Assembly (NCBI GenBank): GCA_023231065.1
Contig: JALNWE010000115.1
Coordinates: 1-6,241 of the forward strand
Source: Bacteroidales bacterium
Lineage (GTDB): Bacteria; Bacteroidota; Bacteroidia; Bacteroidales; FEN-979
DNA: 6,241 bases
Direction of reading: 5' to 3'
The notes below the pieces were generated by a model. The model was given only the letters and a program-made list of their open reading frames with translations, had not been told where the DNA came from and ran no database searches. A program made the translations under genes and the position numbers. Position 1 is the stretch's first letter, and every line of letters starts with the position of its first letter. This document shows positions 1-5,843 of the stretch, in pieces.

Positions 1-126
1 TGCATACGTGTTACGCACCCGTGCGCCACTCGCCGGCATCCATTGCTGGACCCGCTGCCGTTCGACTTGCATGTATTAGGCCTGCCGCTAGCGTTAATCC
101 TGAGCCAGGATCAAACTCTCCATAGT
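1..126 (-). rRNA. rrs: 16S ribosomal RNA, 5' end (partial, runs off left edge)
   Basis: The reverse complement contains the universal 27F site (AGAGTTTGATCCTGGCTCAG, + strand 100-119). It continues with the conserved GCTAGCGGCAGGC, ACATGCAAGTCGAACGG and GGGTGCGTAACACGTATGCA blocks of helices around V1. Only about the first 126 nt are present; the rest lies beyond base 1. The mature 5' end is placed near 126 by analogy with E. coli, where the AGAGTTTGATC block begins at nucleotide 8, so it is uncertain by a few bases. The wording after the primer site (GGATTAACGCTAGCGGCAGGC) resembles Bacteroidota. No deletion or insertion is visible in this stretch. Confidence 0.97.
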
Positions 127-221
127 AAAAGGAAAATTTAATACTGTATTAGGCTTAACTATTACCAAAAGAAATTAACAAATAATTTTCTGGGATATTT
201 GCTACTACATTTACTTCAATC

Positions 222-232
222 TTTCAAAGAAC
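222..232 (-). promoter_or_regulatory. boxA-like antitermination element in the pre-16S leader
   Basis: On the minus strand this reads GTTCTTTGAAA, about 95 nt before the mature 16S 5' end. It resembles the boxA element (TGCTCTTTGA-like) that loads NusB/S10 antitermination factors on rRNA transcripts. The leader location and orientation fit. A short CCC-GAA-GGG stem (about 246-254) precedes it in the transcript and could play a boxB-like part, but that is speculation. The assignment rests on motif similarity only. Confidence 0.5.
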
Positions 233-270
233 TTTTTCGTTTCCCCCTTCGGGTACTTTGTTCAAAATTG

Positions 271-286
271 GACTGCAAAAGTACAA
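271..286. repeat. 16-bp promoter repeat, copy 1 (P2)
   Basis: The + strand word GACTGCAAAAGTACAA recurs at 414-429 with one mismatch (GAGTGCAAAAGTACAA), 143 bp away in the same orientation. Each copy contains a -7 box and flanking bases, so the repeat is best read as shared rRNA promoter sequence rather than a mobile element. Confidence 0.8.
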
Positions 287-306
287 CCTTTTTTCTTTCC
301 ACCAAA
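276..306 (-). promoter_or_regulatory. rRNA promoter P2 (proximal)
   Basis: On the minus strand TTTG (306-303), a 19-nt spacer and TACTTTTG (283-276) match the Bacteroidota housekeeping promoter consensus (TTTG about 19-21 nt from TAnnTTTG). Directly upstream, 307-336 is an almost pure A/T tract that could act as an UP element. The predicted start site is near 269, giving a leader of about 140 nt before mature 16S. Strong promoters with A/T-rich upstream tracts are expected for rRNA operons. Confidence 0.75.
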
Positions 307-413
307 CTTTTTTTCAAAAAAAAATAAAAAAGTTTTCCTCTCTCCAAATCCCCTCAAATCCAACACTACTAAAGGTTTTTATCTTTCATCCTGTACAAAG
401 AACATCCAAACGG

Positions 414-429
414 GAGTGCAAAAGTACAA
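414..429. repeat. 16-bp promoter repeat, copy 2 (P1)
   Basis: This is the second copy of the promoter word at 271-286, differing at the third base. The identity extends past the TAnnTTTG box to the discriminator side (TGCA) and the spacer side (GTACAA). That suggests local duplication or strong selection on the extended box. Confidence 0.8.
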
Positions 430-447
430 TTATTTTAATTCGCACAA
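419..447 (-). promoter_or_regulatory. rRNA promoter P1 (distal)
   Basis: On the minus strand TTG (447-445), an 18-nt spacer and TACTTTTG (426-419) repeat the -7 box of P2 exactly. The -33 part is weaker, with GTTG rather than TTTG and a spacer one base shorter. An A/T-rich run at 450-475 lies upstream. The predicted start is near 412. A GTTCTTTG word (403-396) follows on the transcript, echoing the boxA-like element downstream of P2. A tandem pair is a common rRNA operon arrangement, but use of P1 is inferred. Confidence 0.6.
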
Positions 448-583
448 CATTTTTTTTGACTTTTTTTTTATTAAATCGAAATTATTTTATCCATATCTCT
501 ATTATTGCATTGTTTCTTAATGCTTTACAATCATACATGATGGCACTACTTTTGCTATCGGTTTATCTTTCAGCAATTCTTTA

Positions 584-591
584 TACCTTTG
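584..591 (+). promoter_or_regulatory. -7 box of the promoter for the outer-membrane protein gene
   Basis: TACCTTTG matches the Bacteroidota TAnnTTTG box exactly and lies 34 bp before the ATG at 626. Transcription would begin near 598 with a leader of roughly 28 nt. No clear TTG sits at the expected -33 distance, so the promoter may be weak or need an activator. Confidence 0.5.
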
Positions 592-625
592 TATAACGAT
601 CAAACCTTTCAACGTTAACATCATT

Positions 626-1279
626 ATGATCCGGATCCTATATAAACATTTTCTTATCGCTCTGTTTTTGTCCCTGCCACTTACCTGCGTTTTTGCACAG
701 GATACAATACCATCCTTATCTGCCAAACCTCACAACACCGGCAACTTCTGGCACCGGGTCTATTTGGGCGGTAATCTTGGATTCCAATTCGGAAGCATTA
801 CCGGGATAACCATCTCACCGGAAACCAGGATACGGACCTTCGATCAATTTTATGTGGGCCTCCGGGTTATCTACCAGTATTTTAATTATAAAAACTATTT
901 CTGGGATACAGATACCAAGGAATACCTGAGTTATGAATCCAGCGTATATGGCGGCGGTATTTATCTGCGTTATTACCTGGCCAGCCTCTTTGACAATTTT
1001 TTAGGGAATATTTTTGCCCATGCCGAATATGAATATCTTACCTATAACCGGCCCTATGTCAACACCATCGGCGGCCATATTTACGACCCATACGGGAATT
1101 CATTCATGCCCGGGAACCAAATCGTGGAAGTAAACAGCGTTTTTGTGGGTGGCGGTTACGGCCAACCTATCGGAAATCGCGTCAGGCTTGACCTGATGAT
1201 CCTTTTCAACCTGAACGACTCCTACAACTCACCTTACTCAAACCCGATCTTCCGGATTGGAGTGGGAGTGGGCCTCTAA
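626..1279 (+). CDS. Predicted outer-membrane beta-barrel protein, function unknown
   Basis: This 217-residue protein begins with a clear Sec signal peptide: basic MIRILYKH, a hydrophobic core of about 15 residues, and a likely signal peptidase I cut after VFA (about residue 24, before QDT). The mature part is rich in Tyr, Gly and alternating hydrophobic/polar segments, such as VYLGGNLGFQFG, FYVGLRVIYQYF, SVYGGGIYLRYYLA and SVFVGGGYGQPIG. It ends in FRIGVGVGL. This pattern fits a small barrel of roughly eight strands in the outer membrane. No TonB box, plug or enzyme motif is visible. The Cys before the cleavage site is not in a proper lipobox, so a lipoprotein is unlikely. The ATG at 626 gives the complete signal peptide and sits 34 bp after a -7 box. 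Substrate and role cannot be told from the sequence. The barrel call is an inference from composition. Confidence 0.85.
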   Translation: MIRILYKHFLIALFLSLPLTCVFAQDTIPSLSAKPHNTGNFWHRVYLGGNLGFQFGSITGITISPETRIRTFDQFYVGLRVIYQYFNYKNYFWDTDTKEYLSYESSVYGGGIYLRYYLASLFDNFLGNIFAHAEYEYLTYNRPYVNTIGGHIYDPYGNSFMPGNQIVEVNSVFVGGGYGQPIGNRVRLDLMILFNLNDSYNSPYSNPIFRIGVGVGL

Positions 1280-1303
1280 GTATGGAAAAACCGAATGATC
1301 CTT

Positions 1304-1311
1304 TATCTTTG
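1304..1311 (+). promoter_or_regulatory. -7 box of the promoter for the UvrD-tail-like protein gene
   Basis: TATCTTTG matches TAnnTTTG exactly. TATG at 1281-1284, 19 nt upstream, is one base off TTTG and can serve as the -33 element. Transcription should begin near 1318. The box lies inside the longest open frame, so it decides the start: ATG 1334 is downstream of transcription start and ATG 1295 is not. Confidence 0.6.
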
Positions 1312-1333
1312 TGATTTATCAAACTTTTTCAAT

Positions 1334-1876
1334 ATGGCAGAAACAGCATTTGGCGTTGGCTCACGCATCAAACACTCCCAGTTTGGCAAAGGGGTCGTGA
1401 TCCAGGTACATTCCGACGCTTATGAAGTTACCTTTATCGATCATGGCACCCGAAGGATCATGCGCGACTTTGAAGGCTTAGAAACAATTGAAGCAGTCGA
1501 AACGCCGTCAGACCTGGCTACCTATGAAAAAATCGAGAAAAGCCTGATCAGGGTGTTGCACCGGTTTAGTGATATCCAGGAAACAGTGGCGCTCGCTTCA
1601 CGATGGACAGGAGGCAAAGTCGTCCTGTTCCCTAACGATCCCGGCATAAAGGAGAAAGAAATTCCCATGGAGGCTTTCTTCCATAAAATTGTCATGGTCC
1701 GCGACAGATTACGGGTACTGGAACAGAAGCTCAATGCCAGTAAACTCACCGATGAAGAAAAGGTTGAAATGCAACAATATATCACCAGGATATACGGCAG
1801 CCTGACGACTTTTAATGTCCTCTTTAAAAACCGTGATGATCAGTTCGTCGGGGAAAAAGGAAACAGAAACGATTAA
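1334..1876 (+). CDS. Small protein with N-terminal UvrD/PcrA-tail-like (Tudor/SH3-like) domain
   Basis: This is a soluble 180-residue protein. Residues about 6-52 read VGSRIKHSQFGKGVV, then YEVTFIDHGTRRIM, then LETIE. The pattern VGxRIxHxxFGxGxV, then VxFxxxGxRxI, is the signature of the small beta-barrel at the C-terminus of UvrD/PcrA helicases, known to contact RNA polymerase, and of related CarD-like modules. The remaining residues, to 180, are mainly charged helical sequence, with a likely coiled coil around MVRDRLRVLEQKLNASKLTDEEKVEMQ. No helicase, nuclease or DNA-binding motif is present. The frame stays open up to ATG 1295, but the first 13 residues from there (MILYLCDLSNFFN) overlap the promoter and look unlike the protein, so ATG 1334 is chosen. 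The stop lies 2 bp from the stop of convergent pepD. Domain fold is inferred from motif likeness; function is unknown. Confidence 0.82.
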   Translation: MAETAFGVGSRIKHSQFGKGVVIQVHSDAYEVTFIDHGTRRIMRDFEGLETIEAVETPSDLATYEKIEKSLIRVLHRFSDIQETVALASRWTGGKVVLFPNDPGIKEKEIPMEAFFHKIVMVRDRLRVLEQKLNASKLTDEEKVEMQQYITRIYGSLTTFNVLFKNRDDQFVGEKGNRND

Positions 1877-1878
1877 GA

Positions 1879-3339
1879 TTATACCATTGGTATATTCTTC
1901 AGAACATCAAGGGTCAGATCCCAGAATTTTACAGTTGATTGAATGTCCAACCGTTCATCGGGCGAGTGGGCGCCTTTAATGGTAGGGCCAAATGAAACCA
2001 TATCCATCCCCGGATAAATGGCCCCTACCAATCCGCATTCCAACCCGGCGTGAATGGCCAATACTTCTGGTTCTTGATGGAATAACCGGCGGTAGGAATC
2101 AACCGTGATCCGGAGAATATCCGAATCAGGATTGGGCTTCCAGCCCGGATATCCCTGTGACTGCTCTACTTCGGAATCGATGAGATAAAACACACAGGCC
2201 ACCATATCAGCTACATCTTTTTTGGAAGATTCCACACTGCTACGCTGGCTGGTGGTGATGACTGCCTTGCCGTCATTCATCCTGACCGAAGCAAGATTGG
2301 TTGAGGTTTCAACAAAACCGGGTATTTCACGCGACATGGCGATTACGCCATGCGGACAGGCATATAAAGCATCAAGCAGGTCAGTCTGAAAAGCATCGTC
2401 GAGTACCTGATCGGGTAGATCAGCCGGTTCAATGGAGAAACTTATTCCTGGTTCTGTAATGTGTAATTCTTCAACAATTTCCTGGCCATACTCTTTCGCA
2501 TACTTCATCATACCCGGAATATTCTCTGAAGGGATCGTAAACCAGGCAAAGGCTTCCCGTGCTATGGCATTCCTAAGGTTGCCAGCGCTGAAATCAGCCA
2601 ACGCCAGTTCGTAAGAATGTTGGGCATTCCAAAGGAAACGGTTCATCAGCTTCACGGCATTGCCGAGACCTTTATTAATGTCATCACCGGAATGACCTCC
2701 TTTTAACCCCGTCAGGCTTACTTTAAATGCTTTATGTCCGTCAGGAACCGGGATCCATTCAAGTGTCAGGGTCGCCACGGTATCTTTTCCACCAGCACAC
2801 CCGATGAACAATTGTCCTTCGTCCTCCGAATCGAGGTTGATCAATATCCTTCCCTGCAACTGATCAGGCTTAAGACCAAAGGCGCCTGTCAAACCAGTCT
2901 CTTCATCCACGGTAAAGAGAACTTCAAGCGGCCCATGCGGAATATCGTCAGCTTCAAGAATGGCTAAGGATGCCGCGATCCCAATTCCGTCATCAGCCCC
3001 CAATGTAGTGCCGGTGGCTTTAACCCAGCTCCCGTCAATCCATGGGGTGATGGGATCATGCATGAAATCATATACCGTGTTGATATTCTTTTCACACACC
3101 ATATCCATGTGGGATTGCAGGATCACTCCTTTCCTGTTTTCGTATCCCTTCATGGCTGGTTTACGGATGATCACATTCCCGGTCGCATCCACTTCATGAC
3201 ACAGATTGTGCGATTTGGCAAAGGCGACCAGCCATGCGGCGATCTTTTCTTCATTTTTAGAGGGACGAGGGATTTTACAAATCTCCTGGAAATAGTGCCA
3301 GAGGCGTGTTGGCTGTAATTGCTGAAGGTTTTCGTTCAT
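1879..3339 (-). CDS. pepD: Xaa-His dipeptidase (aminoacyl-histidine dipeptidase, peptidase M20C)
   Basis: PepD is a cytosolic di-zinc dipeptidase that splits Xaa-His dipeptides such as carnosine and releases amino acids for reuse. The 486-residue length is normal for the family. Visible motifs are SHMDMV (H77, D79), LGADDGIG (D116), DEETGLTGAFGL (catalytic base E146, ligand E147), LINLDSEDEG (D170), GLKGGHSGDDI in the lid region, and GAHSPDERLDI (H458). These correspond to the metal ligands and base described for Vibrio PepD (H80, D119, E149/E150, D173, H461) with a constant shift of three residues, so the active site is complete. The start is ATG (CAT at 3337-3339), followed directly by the family's N-terminal LWHYFQEICKIPRPS segment. 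The gene is monocistronic here, divergent from the phosphatase gene and convergent with the gene at 1334. Nothing looks truncated. Confidence 0.96.
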   Translation of the reverse strand: MNENLQQLQPTRLWHYFQEICKIPRPSKNEEKIAAWLVAFAKSHNLCHEVDATGNVIIRKPAMKGYENRKGVILQSHMDMVCEKNINTVYDFMHDPITPWIDGSWVKATGTTLGADDGIGIAASLAILEADDIPHGPLEVLFTVDEETGLTGAFGLKPDQLQGRILINLDSEDEGQLFIGCAGGKDTVATLTLEWIPVPDGHKAFKVSLTGLKGGHSGDDINKGLGNAVKLMNRFLWNAQHSYELALADFSAGNLRNAIAREAFAWFTIPSENIPGMMKYAKEYGQEIVEELHITEPGISFSIEPADLPDQVLDDAFQTDLLDALYACPHGVIAMSREIPGFVETSTNLASVRMNDGKAVITTSQRSSVESSKKDVADMVACVFYLIDSEVEQSQGYPGWKPNPDSDILRITVDSYRRLFHQEPEVLAIHAGLECGLVGAIYPGMDMVSFGPTIKGAHSPDERLDIQSTVKFWDLTLDVLKNIPMV

Positions 3340-3372
3340 GGTTTACTGTTTTGAGTTAAGGTTGATCTGCTA

Positions 3373-3380
3373 CAAAAATA
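3373..3380 (-). promoter_or_regulatory. -7 box of the pepD promoter
   Basis: On the minus strand this reads TATTTTTG, an exact TAnnTTTG match, 33 bp before the pepD ATG. The expected start site is near 3366, giving a leader of about 27 nt. No good -33 TTG is found at the usual spacing, so this rests on the -7 box alone. Confidence 0.5.
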
Positions 3381-3412
3381 TCCAATTTCAGGTTCGATGG
3401 TATTTATTTTTT

Positions 3413-3420
3413 TATCTTTA
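3413..3420 (+). promoter_or_regulatory. Possible -7 box for the phosphatase/STAS operon
   Basis: TATCTTTA differs from TAnnTTTG only in the last base and lies 26 bp before the TTG start at 3447. A T-rich run (3401-3413) precedes it. The -33 region is not convincing. It sits 32 bp from the opposing pepD -7 box, so polymerase at one promoter may hinder the other. Confidence 0.4.
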
Positions 3421-3446
3421 CCCTGAATTTTAACCAACGACAACCT

Positions 3447-5825
3447 TTGCACTTCAAATTTCCCAAGTATCTCCGTTTTTGGGGACTGGCATTTCGTTAC
3501 AGTCTTTTTTTCCTTTCTGCCATCCTGATCATTTTTTTAATTGCTTTTATATACAGCTATGCATATTCTATCAAATTGATGGTAGAAGGCGCCAAGAAAG
3601 ACGCCGATATCCTTACCCAACAAACTATTGTACGGTTTGAGAATGACCTTTTACCTGTTGAGCTGGTGCCGCAGACCCTGGTACATTCCCTGGAGAATCC
3701 CAACGTCAGTTATGGAGATATCATCCGGATCGCCAAAGAATTTGTGATTAGTAACGAAGTCGTTTTCGGAAGCGCCCTTGCTTTTGAACCTTATGCCTTT
3801 GACAAAGACCTGTATTGGTATGCCCCTTATATTTTTCAGGGAAAAAACGGTACCTTTCAGAAAAACCTGGGGAGTCGTTCTTATGATTATTTTTCGAAGG
3901 ACTGGTACCGCCTTCCAAAGTTGCTGAACAAGCCTGTATGGTCTGAACCTTATTTAGATATAGGAGGTGGTGATACCCTGATGTGTACCTATTCAGTACC
4001 CATTTACAGACCTGATAAAAGCGGTAAAGAAGTTTTTATTGGTGTTCTCACCATGGATATCTCCCTGGCTTCCTTTCAACGAATTGTAGATGGCATTAAA
4101 GTTTATAAATCTGGTTATGGATTCCTGATCTCCCGTAACGGCAAAATTCTGACTTTCCCAAAACCGGGATTTGTCAATAAAGACATCCTTGAATTAGCCG
4201 AACATGCAGGGAACAGGGAGACGATCAGGGCCATCAGGAACATGATGGATGGGAAGACGGGATTTATCGGGATGGATGGGCTGGAAGGGAAACATAATGC
4301 CAGTTTCATTTCTTATGCCCCGGTAGCTTGCACGGGATGGTCCTTCGGGATTCTGTTCCCGGCCAAGGAACTTCTTTCGGACCTGATCCGGTTCCTGAAG
4401 GATCTGCTTTGGATCTTCGGATTCAGCCTGCTTGCTTTGCTGATCACCACGGTTCTGATTACCCGACGGCTTACCAAACCTATCACCAGGCTGGTCGAGG
4501 CCACCCGGAAGATAGGGCAGGGGGACTTTCATGCAAAACTGCCGGTCCGCAAATCCCGCGATGAAATTGCACAACTGACCAAAGCCTTTTCGGTGATGCA
4601 GGATGAACTGAGCAACTATATGCAGAATCTTCAGGACACTACCATTGCCAAAGAAAAGATCGAAAGTGAACTGAATGTTGCCCACAACATCCAGATGGGG
4701 ATGCTGCCTAGAGGCTTCAGTACTCCCGAAAACTGGGATCTTTTTGCAACCATCGATCCTGCAAAAGCAGTTGGAGGGGATCTTTATGACTTTTTCTACC
4801 TCGACCCCGATCACCTCTGTATTGCCATCGGCGATGTTGCCGGTAAAGGGGTCCCGGCATCCTTGTTCATGATGGTTACCCGGACCCTGCTTAGGGCAAA
4901 ACTCATTGCCAATAAACCCATTCAGGATGTTATGCAGAGCATTAACAAGGAGCTTTGTCTCGAAAATCCCAACCAGATGTTCGTTACCTTTTTTGCCGGT
5001 ATTGTTGATCTGAAAACAGGGATCATGGAATTTTGCAATGCCGGACATAACTATCCTTATATCATTCCTTCGGATGGCAAGGTACGTCAGCTTAAGGTAA
5101 GAAATGGCCTGCCTCTTGGGATTTTTGATACCGAAAAATATTCAGCCGGTACCTTCACATTCCAACCTCGTGAAATGCTGGTCCTGTCAACCGACGGGAT
5201 TACCGAAGCGTTGAACAAGTCCAACGATTTCTTCGGCGAAGCGCAATTAGCGGATTCCCTGGCATTACTGGCTGATAAAAGTTCAAAAGAGCTGACCGAA
5301 ACATTGATCTACCAGTTAAAAAGGTTTTCAACCGGCGCCGAACAGGCCGACGATATTACCATCTTAGCTTTGCAATACAAAGATCACGGAGAATATAAAT
5401 CCGACACTATGCAAACTGTTGAATTGAACCTGATCAACAAGCTTACAGAGCTTGATAAACTTGCCAATAAGCTCGAATCATTGGCCGGACCGTGGAAAAT
5501 CCCGGGAAAAACCATCATGGAGCTGAACCTGGTTTTAGAAGAATTATTTACAAACATTGTCTTTTATGCTTTTGAGGATGGTTCCGAACACTGGATAAAC
5601 TTTACATTCACCCTGATGGAACCAGGCCACCTGTGTATCCGGATCACCGATAACGGAAAACCATTTAACCTGCTCGATGCAAAAGTCCGGGATGAATTTG
5701 ATAAACCGCTGGAAGAACGCCATATCGGTGGATTAGGAATCCATTTTGTCCGCGAAATGATGGATAAAGTGGAATATCAACGCTCTGATGATCAAAATAT
5801 CGTAACTTTATTTAAAAAAATTTAA
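3447..5825 (+). CDS. Membrane sensor with dCache, HAMP, SpoIIE/RsbU-type PP2C phosphatase and RsbW-type kinase domains
   Basis: This 792-residue inner-membrane receptor should control the phosphorylation of the STAS protein encoded next. In order: TM1 about 18-40; periplasmic double Cache 41-318, with the signature KPVWSEPYLDIGGGD, TYSVPIY and GVLTMDIS; TM2 about 320-338; HAMP 339-392 (TKPITRL, GQGDF, RDEIAQL); coiled coil to about 410; PP2C 405-645; HATPase 655-792. PP2C metal-site motifs are complete: VGGDLYDFF (D445), IGDVAGKGVPAS (D463), CNAGHNYPYI, LSTDGITEA (D583) and QADDITIL (D635/D636). The kinase keeps the N-box LVLEELFTN (E699, N703), the G1 box ITDNGKPFN (D735) and the glycine loop HIGGLGIHFVRE. 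Both enzymes therefore look active. The start is TTG 3447; the next in-frame ATG (residue 45) would lose TM1. The STAS gene follows after 18 bp. The ligand is unknown. The domains are seen; opposing action on the STAS protein is inferred from the family. Confidence 0.93.
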   Translation: MHFKFPKYLRFWGLAFRYSLFFLSAILIIFLIAFIYSYAYSIKLMVEGAKKDADILTQQTIVRFENDLLPVELVPQTLVHSLENPNVSYGDIIRIAKEFVISNEVVFGSALAFEPYAFDKDLYWYAPYIFQGKNGTFQKNLGSRSYDYFSKDWYRLPKLLNKPVWSEPYLDIGGGDTLMCTYSVPIYRPDKSGKEVFIGVLTMDISLASFQRIVDGIKVYKSGYGFLISRNGKILTFPKPGFVNKDILELAEHAGNRETIRAIRNMMDGKTGFIGMDGLEGKHNASFISYAPVACTGWSFGILFPAKELLSDLIRFLKDLLWIFGFSLLALLITTVLITRRLTKPITRLVEATRKIGQGDFHAKLPVRKSRDEIAQLTKAFSVMQDELSNYMQNLQDTTIAKEKIESELNVAHNIQMGMLPRGFSTPENWDLFATIDPAKAVGGDLYDFFYLDPDHLCIAIGDVAGKGVPASLFMMVTRTLLRAKLIANKPIQDVMQSINKELCLENPNQMFVTFFAGIVDLKTGIMEFCNAGHNYPYIIPSDGKVRQLKVRNGLPLGIFDTEKYSAGTFTFQPREMLVLSTDGITEALNKSNDFFGEAQLADSLALLADKSSKELTETLIYQLKRFSTGAEQADDITILALQYKDHGEYKSDTMQTVELNLINKLTELDKLANKLESLAGPWKIPGKTIMELNLVLEELFTNIVFYAFEDGSEHWINFTFTLMEPGHLCIRITDNGKPFNLLDAKVRDEFDKPLEERHIGGLGIHFVREMMDKVEYQRSDDQNIVTLFKKI

Positions 5826-5843
5826 CCCAATAAGAATAGTCCT

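Larger units (their letters stand above)
127..625. other. Intergenic region: rRNA leader, tandem rRNA promoters and divergent gene promoter
   Basis: About 500 bases lie between the 16S gene and the rightward gene at 626. No convincing protein gene is present: the open frames here are T-rich or Phe-rich low-complexity translations lying over promoter elements. From right to left the region holds a + strand -7 box for the gene at 626, an A/T tract and rRNA promoter P1, a roughly 100-base spacer, a second A/T tract and promoter P2, then the pre-16S leader with a boxA-like motif. I see nothing recognisable in 455-560 beyond A/T-rich sequence. Confidence 0.75.

Noticed and set aside
271..429. Promoter-region direct repeat as the ends of a mobile element or attachment site
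   Set aside because: No transposase or integrase lies between the copies, and both copies coincide with -7 promoter boxes in the same orientation.
258..596. 112-codon open frame on the + strand across the rRNA promoter region
   Set aside because: It overlies both rRNA promoters and A/T tracts. The translation is Phe/Leu-rich low complexity, produced by T-runs, with no recognisable domain.
640..700. Possible lipoprotein signal in the gene at 626 (Cys near the end of the signal peptide)
   Set aside because: The residues before Cys are P-L-T, which do not fit the lipobox (Gly/Ala/Ser at -1 expected). VFA followed by QDT is a better signal peptidase I site.
517..726. 69-codon open frame on the minus strand
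   Set aside because: It overlaps the promoter and signal-peptide region of the well-supported gene at 626 and has no family-like sequence.
2432..3318. Several short + strand frames opposite pepD
   Set aside because: All lie fully within pepD, whose active-site residues are complete. They look like random antisense frames.
4194..5048. 284-codon open frame antisense to the sensor phosphatase
   Set aside because: It is a complement shadow of a coding region with strong domain motifs. Its translation is rich in Gly, His, Pro and Asn without order, and no promoter or family motif is seen.
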